A stretch of 64,000 nucleotides of DNA from Paenibacillus pinisoli (GCF_003605435.1 NZ_QXQB01000002.1:434001-498000); one strand, 5' to 3'; positions 45,455 through 54,923 are shown, counted from the stretch's first letter. The notes: a model not told the origin generated them from the letters alone. A program made the numbers and translations.

Positions 45455-46210
45455 TTAACGGTTCATCCAGCCGCCGTCTACGCAAAGCACATGGCCGCTC
45501 ATGTAATCGGATGCGGAAGATGCAAGGAAAATAGCCGCGCCCGCCAAATCTTCGCCGGTTCCCCAGCGTCCGGCAGGTATGCGGTCCAAAATTTGGGCGC
45601 TGCGAACCGGGTCATCGCGCAGAGCCTCCGTATTGTCCGTAGCCATATAGCCCGGAGCAATCGCATTCACCTGTACGCCTTTCGACGCCCATTCGTTGCC
45701 CAACTGCTTCGTAAGGCCGACAACCGCGTGCTTGCTCGCCGTGTAGCCCGGCACATTGATGCCGCCTTGGAACGACAGCATTGATGCGATATTGATGATT
45801 TTGCCGGAGCCTTGCGCGATCATCCGCTTGCCTGCTTCCTGGCTTAAGACGAAGACTGAGTTCAGATTGACGTTCAGAACGTCCTCCCAATCCTTGTAGC
45901 TGTGCTCGGCGGCAGGCGTACGCCGAATGATGCCTGCATTGTTCACCAGAATATCGATACGGCCGAATTCCTCGACCGTCTTGTCTATAATGCCCGACAG
46001 CTTGCTGTGGTCCGATACGTCCGCTTGGATCGTAATTGCTTTGCGTCCAAGTCCATGCACCTTGCTGGCCGTCCCTTCGGCCGGCGTGCTGTTCGTTACA
46101 AGCGCAAGATCTGCGCCCGCTTGCGCAAGCCCGACCGCAAGCGCTGCGCCGAGCCCGCGGCCCGCGCCCGTTACGACGGCAACTTTGCCCGTCAGGTCAA
46201 AATAATTCAT
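45455..46210 (-). CDS. kduD: 2-dehydro-3-deoxy-D-gluconate 5-dehydrogenase
   Basis: A 251-residue short-chain dehydrogenase that reduces 2,5-diketo-3-deoxygluconate to 2-keto-3-deoxygluconate. The Rossmann motif is VVTGAGRGLGAALAVG (about 12-27), VNNAGIIRR follows, and the catalytic Tyr-Lys pair is in PGYTASKHAVVGL. The end, SDYMSGHVLCVDGGWMNR, is typical of KduD. It is downstream of kduI and a DeoR regulator in one operon, which supports the assignment over other SDR enzymes. Confidence 0.9.
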   Translation of the reverse strand: MNYFDLTGKVAVVTGAGRGLGAALAVGLAQAGADLALVTNSTPAEGTASKVHGLGRKAITIQADVSDHSKLSGIIDKTVEEFGRIDILVNNAGIIRRTPAAEHSYKDWEDVLNVNLNSVFVLSQEAGKRMIAQGSGKIINIASMLSFQGGINVPGYTASKHAVVGLTKQLGNEWASKGVQVNAIAPGYMATDNTEALRDDPVRSAQILDRIPAGRWGTGEDLAGAAIFLASSASDYMSGHVLCVDGGWMNR

Positions 46211-46232
46211 GGATCCAGTCCTCCCTCATTCG

Positions 46233-46988
46233 CTACGCACGCACCATGCGGACGCCTGCATTCTCGTATTTAAGCGCAACAGACTCGTCAATCGCCGCAT
46301 CTGTAATGATCGTATCGATATCGCCCAGTTCGGCGAACGTAATAAGCGCTCCCCGGTCGAACTTGCTATGGTCGGCCAGGCAATACACGGTCTTCGCACA
46401 TTCCATGTACACTTTTTTCAAAGCGGCCAGTTCTTCCGTAAAAACCGTCAAGCCGTACTCCAAGTGGATTCCGGTCGCTGACAGAAACAGCTTGTGAACG
46501 TTCAGCTTGCGAATCCATTCATTCGACTCCGTCCCGATCAGCAGATTGTTCTGGCGGTAGCCGCCGGGAACGATAAGCCGGATCTGGTCTTTAAGCGTCA
46601 GCTCGCGGATAATCAACAGATCGTTCGTCAGTACCGTAAGCGGCATATTGCCAAGTCGCCTGGCAATCTCAAGCGTGGTGCTGCCGGCATCGAGGGCGAT
46701 GATATCGCCCGTCTCGATCTCCGCGATCGCCTTGTCTGCAATTGCCGCCTTCTCCTTCTGGTACTTCACGTTCGGAATTTGGAGCGGGAGAAGGCTGTCT
46801 TCTCCGCCCGATTCCAGAACTGCCCCGCCGTGAATCCGGCGAAGCAGCCCCTTTTCTTCCAGCTTCTCCAGATCCTCGCGGACCGTCTTTTCCGTCACTT
46901 TGAATTGCTCGCTAAGCTTGGACACCTTGACGCTGCCCAGCTGCTCCAACTGCTCGATAATATGCCGATGGCGTTCCGCTGCTAGCAT
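46233..46988 (-). CDS. DeoR family transcriptional regulator
   Basis: A 251-residue sugar-phosphate responsive repressor. Its N-terminal HTH reads RHIIEQLEQLGSVKVSKLSEQFKVTEKTVREDLEKLEEKGLLRRIHGGAV. The effector domain has IALDAGSTTLEIARRL and DTIITD, as in the ISOCOT fold of DeoR proteins. It sits between kduI and kduD, 6 bases after kduI, and so probably controls this uronate operon. An inverted repeat at 47896-47927 is a candidate operator. Confidence 0.92.
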   Translation of the reverse strand: MLAAERHRHIIEQLEQLGSVKVSKLSEQFKVTEKTVREDLEKLEEKGLLRRIHGGAVLESGGEDSLLPLQIPNVKYQKEKAAIADKAIAEIETGDIIALDAGSTTLEIARRLGNMPLTVLTNDLLIIRELTLKDQIRLIVPGGYRQNNLLIGTESNEWIRKLNVHKLFLSATGIHLEYGLTVFTEELAALKKVYMECAKTVYCLADHSKFDRGALITFAELGDIDTIITDAAIDESVALKYENAGVRMVRA

Positions 46989-46994
46989 CGGCGT

Positions 46995-47828
46995 TTATTT
47001 CAAGTCTTTCATGGAGATAAATTCTTGATCCGAGAACGTATAGTTCTCGCCGGCCATCGCCCAGCAGAACGCGTAGTTGCTCGTACCTGCGCCGGAGTGG
47101 ATCGACCAAGGCGGAGAAATGACCGCTTGCTCGTTCGCTACGACCAAATGTCTCGTTTCGCTAGGCTCGCCCATCATATGGAAAATGCGAGCTTCTTCGC
47201 TTACGTCAAAATAAAGGTATGCTTCCATGCGGCGGTCATGCACGTGAGTCGGCATCGTGTTCCAGATGCTTCCCGGCTTCAACGTCGTCACGCCAAGCAT
47301 CAACTGGCAGCTTTGGATGCCGTCGGCATGAATATATTTGTTCAGGACGCGCTCGTTGGACGTTTCCAGCGAGCCCAGATGCGTAGGGTTCGCTTCTTCC
47401 GCCGTCATTTTGCGGGTCGGATACTCGGCATGAGCATTTGCGGATACGATATAAACTTTCGCCGGATCGTTTTTATCCTTGCTGGCGATCTGCACGTCTT
47501 GCTTGCCTTTGCCGACATATAGCACGTCAAGCTTCGAAAGCTCATAGGCTTCGCCGTCTACGGTAATAACCGCAACGCCGCCGCCAATGTGCAGGAATCC
47601 GGCTTCACGGCGTTCCAGGAAATATTCGGTCTTCAGCGTCTCCTGATCTTCCAGCCTCAGCGCTTCGCCGACCGGGGACGCGCCGCCGACGATCAGGCGA
47701 TCGTAGTGGGAATAAACCATGTTGATTTTATTAGGCTCAAACAAACCTTCAACAAGAAACTCTTGGCGCAAGCGTTCGGTTGTGTACTGTTTGACATCAG
47801 CAGGATTAGTAGTATGACGGACTTCCAT
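46995..47828 (-). CDS. kduI: 5-dehydro-4-deoxy-D-glucuronate isomerase
   Basis: A 277-residue cupin-type isomerase turning 5-keto-4-deoxyuronate into 2,5-diketo-3-deoxygluconate. Zinc ligands are expected in MPTHVHDRRMEAYLYFD, and the C-terminal SPPWSIHSGAGTSNYAFCWAMAGEN is the family signature. The ATG at 47828 is chosen because TAAGGAGG sits about 9 bases ahead; the frame is open to 47852. First gene of kduI-deoR-kduD. It takes the product of the GH88 enzyme and hands over to KduD. Confidence 0.95.
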   Translation of the reverse strand: MEVRHTTNPADVKQYTTERLRQEFLVEGLFEPNKINMVYSHYDRLIVGGASPVGEALRLEDQETLKTEYFLERREAGFLHIGGGVAVITVDGEAYELSKLDVLYVGKGKQDVQIASKDKNDPAKVYIVSANAHAEYPTRKMTAEEANPTHLGSLETSNERVLNKYIHADGIQSCQLMLGVTTLKPGSIWNTMPTHVHDRRMEAYLYFDVSEEARIFHMMGEPSETRHLVVANEQAVISPPWSIHSGAGTSNYAFCWAMAGENYTFSDQEFISMKDLK

Positions 47829-47895
47829 TCGGAATAACCTCCTTAGATTCATACCGGTGCGTTTGACGGTAAGCGAACCGGAATCGTTTGTTTTT

Positions 47896-47927
47896 GTTCG
47901 TTTTCACAATAACACACTTTTTCGAAC
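47896..47927. promoter_or_regulatory. Candidate operator upstream of kduI
   Basis: GTTCG and CGAAC form an inverted repeat 22 bases apart, each continuing into an A/T run (TTTT or AAAAA on the inner side). A third GTTCG-like context, TTTGTTTTTGTTCG, overlaps it. It lies 68 bases upstream of the kduI start. DeoR proteins often bind TTCG-containing repeats, so this is a fair candidate for the regulator at 46233. Confidence 0.4.
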
Positions 47928-48021
47928 ATAAAAAGACATTTTATTGCAGCGAATAATTGAATACTGGATGATGGTTAGTCCTATCTATCCGTATTTCCGC
48001 CTTTTTGTCGTCGGTAATTCC

Positions 48022-48114
48022 CTGATTTTGGTCATAAAAAAACTCCCTTCTATCTGGTAAATAACACAGATAAAAGAGAGTAATTTTTTTGCACTCTATT
48101 GTTGTGGGTGAATT
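48022..48114. repeat. Dispersed terminator-like element, copy B (guaA terminator)
   Basis: This aligns with 29791-29886. The core hairpin ACTC...ATCTG/CAGAT...GAGT (48042-48081) is flanked by seven A on the left and seven T on the right, so it can stop transcripts in both directions. It ends the guaA message (stop at 48193). The shared tail CTATTGTTGT lies outside the hairpin, which shows common descent and not only similar terminators. Confidence 0.8.
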
Positions 48115-48192
48115 CGAAAATTCAACACCATCATCGCTTAGAAGACTTATGTATCAAGGCTTCTAAACGATTTTAAGTTAAATATTCCCAAT

Positions 48193-49731
48193 CTATTCCC
48201 ACTCAATTGTTGCTGGTGGCTTCGATGTTACGTCGTACACGATGCGGTTGACGTTGTCGACCTCGTTGACGATACGCACGGAGATTTTCTCCAGCACGTC
48301 CCAAGGAATACGAGCCCAGTCCGCTGTCATGCCATCGATGGATGTTACGGCGCGGATGCCTACGGTGTAGGAATACGTACGGGCATCGCCCATAACGCCT
48401 ACGCTCTTCATGTTCGGCAGAGCCGTGAAGTATTGCCAGATCTCGCGGTCAAGTCCCGCTTTGGCAATCTCGTCACGCAGAATCGCATCGGATTCGCGTA
48501 CGATCAACAGCTTCTCTTCCGTCACTTCGCCAAGTACGCGAATCGCAAGACCCGGACCCGGGAACGGCTGACGCCATACGATTGCCTCAGGCAATCCGCA
48601 CTCTTCGCCAACTTTGCGAACCTCGTCCTTGAACAGAGCCTTCAGCGGCTCAACCAGCTTGAACTTGATATCCTCAGGCAATCCGCCTACGTTGTGATGC
48701 GATTTGATCGTTTGAGCCGTAGCCGTACCGCTCTCTACGATATCTGTATACAACGTACCTTGCGCCAGGAATTCGAAATCGTCCAGCTTGTCCGATTCTT
48801 CCTGGAACACATAAATAAATTCGTTGCCGATGATTTTACGTTTTTGCTCCGGATCGTCGACGCCTTTCAGCTTGCCGAGGAAGCGTTCTTTGGCATCGAT
48901 TTTCAATACCTTCATATCGAACTTGCCTACGAACGTCTCCATTACGCCCTCAGCTTCGCCTTTGCGGAGAAGGCCATGGTCGATGAACATGCAAGTAAGC
49001 TGATCGCCGATTGCTTTGTGCAGCAGGATTGCTACAACCGAAGAGTCTACGCCGCCGGAGAGCGCGCAAAGCACTTTTTTGTCGCCAACCTGGTTGCGGA
49101 TATCTTGAATTGTATCTTCGATGAACGATTCCATCGTCCAGTTGCCTTCGCACTCGCAGACGTTATATAGGAAATTGCGGATCATTTCGTTGCCGAATTG
49201 GGAGTGGCGCACTTCCGGGTGGAATTGCACTGCGTACAGCTTGCGGTCCGCGTGGCTCATTCCCGCGATCGGAGCATGCTCTGTGCTGGCGTCAACATTG
49301 AAGCCCGCTGGCGGCTCGATTACGAGATCGCTATGGCTCATCCATACCGTTTGGACACGGTCAAGGCCATGGGCGATGTGGCTGCCCTCCACAAATTCCA
49401 CTTCCGCTTTGCCGTACTCGCGCTTGCCGGCGCGCTCGACTTTGCCGTTCAGCTGATGCGACATCATCTGCATGCCGTAGCAGATTCCGAAGATCGGAAT
49501 GTTCAGGTCGTAAATCGCAGGATCTACGAGCGGAGAATTTTCTTCATATACGCTTGCCGGTCCTCCCGAGAACACAATGCCTTTCGGCTGCAATTCACGG
49601 ATCCGTTCTACCGGCGTGTTGTAAGGCAGCAGCTCGCTGTAAACGCCCAAATCGCGAATACGGCGCGCAATCAGCTGGTTGTATTGTCCTCCAAAATCAA
49701 GAACAACGATCATTTCATTTTGCTTCGTCAT
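48193..49731 (-). CDS. guaA: GMP synthase (glutamine-hydrolysing)
   Basis: A 512-residue enzyme that aminates XMP to GMP. The glutamine amidotransferase domain has its nucleophile Cys84 in FGICYGMQ. The ATP-pyrophosphatase domain carries the P-loop [15 protein letters not shown] near 218-232. The C-terminal dimer domain ends [25 protein letters not shown] precedes the ATG. It stands alone, flanked by repeats on both sides. No purine aptamer is visible in its short leader, unlike purE and the permease. Confidence 0.97.
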   Translation of the reverse strand: MTKQNEMIVVLDFGGQYNQLIARRIRDLGVYSELLPYNTPVERIRELQPKGIVFSGGPASVYEENSPLVDPAIYDLNIPIFGICYGMQMMSHQLNGKVERAGKREYGKAEVEFVEGSHIAHGLDRVQTVWMSHSDLVIEPPAGFNVDASTEHAPIAGMSHADRKLYAVQFHPEVRHSQFGNEMIRNFLYNVCECEGNWTMESFIEDTIQDIRNQVGDKKVLCALSGGVDSSVVAILLHKAIGDQLTCMFIDHGLLRKGEAEGVMETFVGKFDMKVLKIDAKERFLGKLKGVDDPEQKRKIIGNEFIYVFQEESDKLDDFEFLAQGTLYTDIVESGTATAQTIKSHHNVGGLPEDIKFKLVEPLKALFKDEVRKVGEECGLPEAIVWRQPFPGPGLAIRVLGEVTEEKLLIVRESDAILRDEIAKAGLDREIWQYFTALPNMKSVGVMGDARTYSYTVGIRAVTSIDGMTADWARIPWDVLEKISVRIVNEVDNVNRIVYDVTSKPPATIEWE

Positions 49732-49918
49732 TACCGAGCCTCCCTCAATTGATGTAGTAATTATATATAAGGCCCTTCAAGAGAGTCAAGGCGATAAACC
49801 CTGCCATCTCGGTTAATGCGCCAGATTGGATCGAAGGGGCTGGTATTTTAAGGTGAATGAGCATGAAACTGTTCTTAGTATTGCCATTAACCCGTCCCAT
49901 TTCAGAACGGATTTAGCG

Positions 49919-50655
49919 GTGGATGGCGGCGATGCAGTGATTAATTTGTTTTTTAGGGGCGTGCAGCGGTGTGGGGCGGCGTTACAGCGTTAAGTTTGTT
50001 GGTTTTGAGCGTGCAGCGGTGGGGCGGTGTTGCAGCGGGCAGTTTGGTTATTTTGGGTATGCAACGGTGTGAAGCGGCGTTACAGCGGGCAGTTTGTTGG
50101 TTTTGAGCGTGCAGCGGTGTGTGACGGCGATGCAGCGGGCAGTTTGCTGGTTTTGGGCGTGCAGCGGTGTGTGGCGGCGTTACAGCGATTAGTTTGTTGG
50201 TTTTGGGCGTGCAGCGGTGTAAGGCGGCGTTGCAGCGGGCAGTTTGTTGATTTTAGGCGTGCAGCGGTGTGTGACGGCGTTACAGCGGGCAGTTTGCTTT
50301 TTTTGGGCGTGCAGCGGTGTGGGGCGACGTTGTAGCGGGCAGTTTGCTGGTTTTTGGCGTGCAGCGGTGTGGGACGGCGGTGCAGCGAGCAGTTTGTTGG
50401 GTTTGAGCGTGCAGCGGTGTGGGGCGGCGTTACAGCCATTAGTTTGTTGGTTTTGAGCGTGCAGCGGTGTGGAGCGACGTTGCAGCGTTAAGTTTGTTGG
50501 TTTTGAGCGTGCAGCGGTGTGGGGCGACGTTGCAGCGGGCAGTTTGTTGATTTTGGGCGTGCAGCGGTGTGAGGCGGCGTTGCAGCGAGCAGTTTGTCGT
50601 TTTTGAGCGTGCAGCGGTGTGAGGCGGCGTTGCAGCGGGCGGTTTGCCTTTTGAG
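49919..50655. repeat. 50-bp tandem minisatellite, 14 copies
   Basis: Units start GCAGCGGTG at 49963, 50013, 50061 (48-base spacing) and then every 50 bases to 50611. A degenerate half unit precedes them. Each unit has the pattern GCAGCGGTGTG(G/T)GGCGGCGTTGCAGCG, then GGCAGTTTGTTGG and TTTTGGGCGT. GCAGCG occurs twice per unit. The open frames in this stretch exist only because the repeat lacks stops. The period is not a multiple of three, so no repeated peptide is formed. It lies between the guaA promoter and the transglutaminase operon end. Confidence 0.95.
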
Positions 50656-50686
50656 GTCAGCGGCCACACCTCCACTAAATAAAGAA

Positions 50687-50722
50687 GACTGCACACTCAA
50701 GTGTCAGCTTGAGTGTGCAGTC
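50687..50722 (-). terminator. Terminator of the MoxR-DUF58-transglutaminase operon
   Basis: A perfect 15-bp stem GACTGCACACTCAAG/CTTGAGTGTGCAGTC with a 6-base loop is followed on the minus strand by TTCTTTATTTA. It lies 10 bases past the stop at 50732. Confidence 0.9.
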
Positions 50723-50731
50723 TCAGAAAAT

Positions 50732-53617
50732 CTATGGCTGAGCGTCGCCGGAGAATATCGGCGCTGCCTGCTTCTTGTTACGCTTAGTATCTTTCCAAGC
50801 GGATAGCTTCATGCAGACGCCACGCAATTCCTCGTAGCTCGGCATACCGGACAGCTGGCCCGGAGCGCCGAAGCTTGCCGCTTCCAGCCACTTCGATAAT
50901 CGGTCCAGCTCGCCCCCCAGCTCCGCATCCATTCGCGAGCTAAAAAAACGGACAAGCTCCCTAATCGTAATGGCTTCCGTAACCTGCTCCAGCTCCTCCA
51001 GATCTTTCGAGGAGCTTTTGCGCTTCTGCCACAGCAGCTCCAGCGTAGCTTCGGCTGCGTCGATCAAGCTGCTGCGCTGCCATTCCACGGCTGCCATAGC
51101 CGCAGCTGTCTTTCTTGGACGACGTGGTCCAAGAAAGGGTTGAGCTTCCGTTGCTTCGGCAGCCGCTGATTTCGTTGGCGCAGGACTTCCGCCAGTAGAG
51201 GCTCGCGTGACAGCGTCGTAGTCTGCGGCAGGTTGGATTCGCGTCGCAGCGCCTAAGTATGTGACTGTAGAGGCTCGCATCGCAGCGTCTTGGTCTGCGA
51301 CACCTTGGATTCGCGTCGCAGCGCCTAAGTCTGCGGCAGCTTCATGGTTTGTTGCCGTTGATTCTGCGACGGCAACATCCCCATGCGCGCCTCCGGCGTG
51401 CGCCGCAACCGCGGCGCTTGCCGCGCGGTAGCGCCGCAGCGCCAACAGCAGGCGCAGCCGCTGGCGCTGCGCGCCAACGAGCACGGCGGCGGCTAGCGCC
51501 AGTGCCGCCATCACCGCAGCGGCGGCCGCGAACGGCGCCTCCGCTGCGCGGTCCCATGCTCGCGCCGCCGCATCCATGGCGGCGCGCGCTCCGCGGGAGA
51601 CGGCTGCGGCGCTTCTCTCCGCAGCCGCCTCCAAGCGCTCGGCCAGCGAGGCGTAGCCCCCGCCTGCCGCAGCGCTTCCGCCAGCGGCGCCATGGCCCGC
51701 CGCCGCTGACAGAGCATCGCCGCCGATAACTCCGGCGACGGAAGCCGCACCGGCGACGCCGTCATACCCCGGCGTTGGATCGAACGGCACCCAGCCCGCT
51801 CCAGGGAAGTACACTTCCACCCAAGCGTGGGCGTCTGTGCTGCGCACTTCATAGAGCTGCGCGGCATGCTTCGCTGCGCTGCCGCTTGTTCTGCGGACGC
51901 TCTCCTCATTCACCGGCGTACCCGGCGCAAAGCCCTTGACCCATCTCGCCGGTATCCCCTCCGCTCGCAGCATCACGGCCATTGCCGTTGAGAAATGCAC
52001 GCAATATCCGCTTTGCTGCTCGAACAGAAAATGATCCACAAAATCCGAGCCAACAGGCGGAATCTGGCTCTCGGATTTGGAATAGCGATACGTATCCTTC
52101 AAATATTGCTCAATCGCCTTCACCCGGTCATACCGGCTCGTCACGCCGCCTCCCGCAATCTCCGCAGCCAGAGCGCGGACGCGTCCCGGCAGGGAATCCG
52201 GCAATTGCAGGAACGGAGCCAGCTCCTCCTCTGTCCAGCCCAACGCATCGCCAACCCGCCCTTGCGCTACCTCGGAGTCAGGCTCCAGCGACCTTAAAGC
52301 TGCCGCATCCGTTACCGGCAACCGGCTCTGTACCGTGTATTGCTCCAGCTTGACCATCTCGGACTGCGCATATAGAGAGTCCAGCTTTTCATTGATCGCA
52401 TAGCTGCTCAGCTTGCGCCGCGGATCGGAAGCGATAAGCTCCGTAACTCTGCCGCTTGTTCCCGACATGAAGATCGGCATAGCCGCGATCGGACGCTCCC
52501 AGATAATCGTCTGCGAGATCAGATGGGCATCCGATATTCTCGAATCGCTTCCTGATTTGCCGCCAGCCTTTGCGCTGGCGCTAATCCCGTCATCCTTCAT
52601 GCGGACAGGCAGCAAGGTCAGCTCGCTGTCGGCATTGCTCCATCCTCTGCCGTCATAGACGGCCTTCGCTTCCCCTCGCCAATAAGTGCTGAACGGCGAA
52701 TACCCCCAGAATACAACAGAGGGATGATCGCTGATCGCACCGCCAAGCGTCGTATCGTCAAAACCATAGCCAGTCAAGCCGCCCCCCAGCGCTGAAGCAT
52801 TCATCCCCCGAAGTGTCGTCACGCTGCCTCCTTCGCGGCTCAGCGAAGCGAAGCCCCGCTCCAGCCGTTCCGATACAGAGGAAGTCCAGCGCGCCGGCTC
52901 CAAAGTGCGCTCTTTGCCGCCCGCGGCGAGCAGCGCAATGCCGACAATGATAAGCAGCGTGAACAGGGAGCCAGCGAGCCACTTGCCCTCCACTTGCTTC
53001 AAGCGGTCCATGCCCGCGTCCAAAATCCTTCTTGCCCGGGGCATGGATACAATAGCAGCCAGCAGCAGCCCTTCCGCCGCTGCGCGTATCAAGCCGCCAA
53101 GCACATCCATGCCCAGCCATGCATATAGCGCCAGCAAATATACCATCGTCAACGCGGCGATGCCAAGCGCAGCCTGGCGCAGCCAGATCAATGCCTGCAG
53201 CGCAGGCGCAAGCATCGCCCAGCCCACGAATAACATCAATGTGCGGAGCTCGCCTGACATGGCCCACAGACCGCTTTTGACAATCATCACAATCTGCTCG
53301 CCGATAAGGACTGGAAAACCCAGCAGCCATTCCGCTGCGCTCTGTTGATCGCCTTTGAACAGCCACATTAAGGTAAAGAGGATCAGTACGGCATGCACCA
53401 AGACCGTCCAAATGCCTCTAATGCGGAAAATGCCTGCCGCCAATATACATCCGATTACGGCGAGCAAAGGCACGGGCTGGTATAGAACCGGCCATTCTCC
53501 CGCACTCGTCCACGGCAGCAGCCATTCCGCCAGCAGGCCAAACAAAAGCAAGCTCGTTATGAAGCGGTAGAATACGGAATCTTCTGCTTCCGTGCGGACG
53601 TCCTTATCCCAAAGCAT
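50732..53617 (-). CDS. Membrane transglutaminase-like protein (TgpA/DUF3488 type)
   Basis: A 961-residue membrane protein. The N-terminal 230 residues hold about six helices (DUF3488/TgpA). An outer transglutaminase core follows, with catalytic Cys in QQSGYCVHFSTAMAV, His in STDAHAWVEVYF and Asp in VPFDPTPGYDG. Then comes a very Ala-rich stretch (about 620-850) with one more helix and a duplicated unit around LGAATRIQ. The C-terminal helical domain reads SSLIDAAEATLELLWQKRKSSSKDLEEL. It overlaps the DUF58 gene by 14 bases. MoxR-DUF58-TgpA modules are linked to protein complex or wall assembly; the exact substrate is unknown. Confidence 0.92.
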   Translation of the reverse strand: MLWDKDVRTEAEDSVFYRFITSLLLFGLLAEWLLPWTSAGEWPVLYQPVPLLAVIGCILAAGIFRIRGIWTVLVHAVLILFTLMWLFKGDQQSAAEWLLGFPVLIGEQIVMIVKSGLWAMSGELRTLMLFVGWAMLAPALQALIWLRQAALGIAALTMVYLLALYAWLGMDVLGGLIRAAAEGLLLAAIVSMPRARRILDAGMDRLKQVEGKWLAGSLFTLLIIVGIALLAAGGKERTLEPARWTSSVSERLERGFASLSREGGSVTTLRGMNASALGGGLTGYGFDDTTLGGAISDHPSVVFWGYSPFSTYWRGEAKAVYDGRGWSNADSELTLLPVRMKDDGISASAKAGGKSGSDSRISDAHLISQTIIWERPIAAMPIFMSGTSGRVTELIASDPRRKLSSYAINEKLDSLYAQSEMVKLEQYTVQSRLPVTDAAALRSLEPDSEVAQGRVGDALGWTEEELAPFLQLPDSLPGRVRALAAEIAGGGVTSRYDRVKAIEQYLKDTYRYSKSESQIPPVGSDFVDHFLFEQQSGYCVHFSTAMAVMLRAEGIPARWVKGFAPGTPVNEESVRRTSGSAAKHAAQLYEVRSTDAHAWVEVYFPGAGWVPFDPTPGYDGVAGAASVAGVIGGDALSAAAGHGAAGGSAAAGGGYASLAERLEAAAERSAAAVSRGARAAMDAAARAWDRAAEAPFAAAAAVMAALALAAAVLVGAQRQRLRLLLALRRYRAASAAVAAHAGGAHGDVAVAESTATNHEAAADLGAATRIQGVADQDAAMRASTVTYLGAATRIQPAADYDAVTRASTGGSPAPTKSAAAEATEAQPFLGPRRPRKTAAAMAAVEWQRSSLIDAAEATLELLWQKRKSSSKDLEELEQVTEAITIRELVRFFSSRMDAELGGELDRLSKWLEAASFGAPGQLSGMPSYEELRGVCMKLSAWKDTKRNKKQAAPIFSGDAQP
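51180..51340. repeat. Coding tandem duplication in the transglutaminase gene
   Basis: Near-identical stretches containing GGATTCGCGTCGCAGCGCC occur at about 51235-51254 and 51304-51323, with a further related part downstream. They encode two copies of an LGAATRIQ...AxxASTxx unit of about 23-24 residues. The reading frame is preserved. Confidence 0.75.
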
Positions 53618-54923
53618 AGGCGCCCTCCCCTTTCACGGCGGAAGACCGTGATTCCTTGCTTTGAACCGCAGGCAGCCAGTAACAATGAACGCCGCTGGCC
53701 TCCAGCAGACGCGCTGACTCTCTCATCGCAAATGAAGGAACCGCGCTTTTCGCAACCCCGTACAGCTCCAGCTTGAAGCCGTATCCGCCAGCCCGTTCCG
53801 CCAGCTTCAGCCAGCGGCTGGCATTCTGCCAATCGGCTGAATAGATCGTGAGCATCCGTTCGCCCCTGTATCGTTCATTCTCCAAGAGAGCCAGCCCAGG
53901 CCATTCCCTCTGCGTATTCGAAGGAGCCAGACGGGCAAGCATCTGCTTTAGCTCTGCCATGCGAGTCATTTGCTCCGGGCCGGAAGCCCCTGGCAGATGA
54001 TAGGTCCATTCATCCGCATACAGCATCACGGACCCGCCCGCTTCCGAGCTGCGCTGAACATCCAGCAGCGCCCAGCTGATGCAAGCCTCGAATAATCGGC
54101 TGTCGCTGCCATAAGGCGCGGCGAAGGAATCTATCCATACGAACCGCTCTGTCCTGCTCTCATCGCCGTCATGCAGCTTCGTATACAGGCCGCGGCCCCT
54201 CGCGGCAGCTCGGAAATCCAGATGCCGAAGCGAATCCCCTTCACGGTATGGCCGGCTGTCAGGTCCTAGCCCCGCTTTGCCAAGCAAATCCGCATACGCA
54301 TCCGTACCCTCGCCTCTGACGCTGGCAGACACGGTGTAAGCAGAAGTATCCGGCCGATGCCGGCCCGCCAGCTGAACCCGGCTTGCTCCATCGGTTTCAG
54401 GCAGTGCAGGCAGCACTGTAAATTCTGTCTCCCATTCTATTGTTCTGCGGATGGCAGTCAGTCCGAACAAATCCCCGCATGTCACGGTCACGCTTCCAAA
54501 ATGGTAGACGCCTCGAGCCAGCTCTCCAAGCGAATAACTTACCCCAGACGTACCCGCAAGCATCGGCGCCAGCACGGTTGTATGCGGGACAGCTTCATGA
54601 TTGAGCGAGCTCGTATTGCTGACCGTCTCTTCGATCGCAATCCACACCATCGGCACGCGCCATTTGCGTTCCAGCCGGAGTGTCACCTGAATGGAATCGC
54701 CAGCAGCGATCTCCGTCTCGGACACCATGCGCTGCAGCGTAATGCTTTTGGAGGCAGCGATTGGCAGCCAGAGGCTTATGGCTCCCATGCCCGCCAGCAA
54801 GACAAACATAAACCATTCCACAGCGCCGCCCCGTACGACAGCTGCAGCTCCCGCGCACAGCAGCCCTGCGAGCAGGACCGTCCATGCCGCCCATCTCGTG
54901 CGATAGCGACTCCGCCCTGTCAT
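53604..54923 (-). CDS. DUF58 domain-containing protein
   Basis: A 439-residue protein with two N-terminal helices (about 10-55) and an outer or linker region. The DUF58 signature LGPDSRPYREGDSLRHLDFRAAARGRGLYTKLHDGDESRTERFVWID (about 215-260) is followed by a von Willebrand A-like fold. It lies between MoxR and the transglutaminase gene with overlapping ends, the standard order. It is thought to be an adaptor working with the MoxR chaperone. Confidence 0.92.
   Translation of the reverse strand: MTGRSRYRTRWAAWTVLLAGLLCAGAAAVVRGGAVEWFMFVLLAGMGAISLWLPIAASKSITLQRMVSETEIAAGDSIQVTLRLERKWRVPMVWIAIEETVSNTSSLNHEAVPHTTVLAPMLAGTSGVSYSLGELARGVYHFGSVTVTCGDLFGLTAIRRTIEWETEFTVLPALPETDGASRVQLAGRHRPDTSAYTVSASVRGEGTDAYADLLGKAGLGPDSRPYREGDSLRHLDFRAAARGRGLYTKLHDGDESRTERFVWIDSFAAPYGSDSRLFEACISWALLDVQRSSEAGGSVMLYADEWTYHLPGASGPEQMTRMAELKQMLARLAPSNTQREWPGLALLENERYRGERMLTIYSADWQNASRWLKLAERAGGYGFKLELYGVAKSAVPSFAMRESARLLEASGVHCYWLPAVQSKESRSSAVKGEGAYALG

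Noticed and set aside
49919..50655. CRISPR array
   Set aside because: The 50-bp units are contiguous without unique spacers, and no cas gene is near. The two 19-bp arrays fail for the same reason.
50027..50696. Several open frames of 70-119 codons on both strands
   Set aside because: They lie in the 50-bp minisatellite, which happens to lack stops. The repeat shifts frame each unit and no domain appears.
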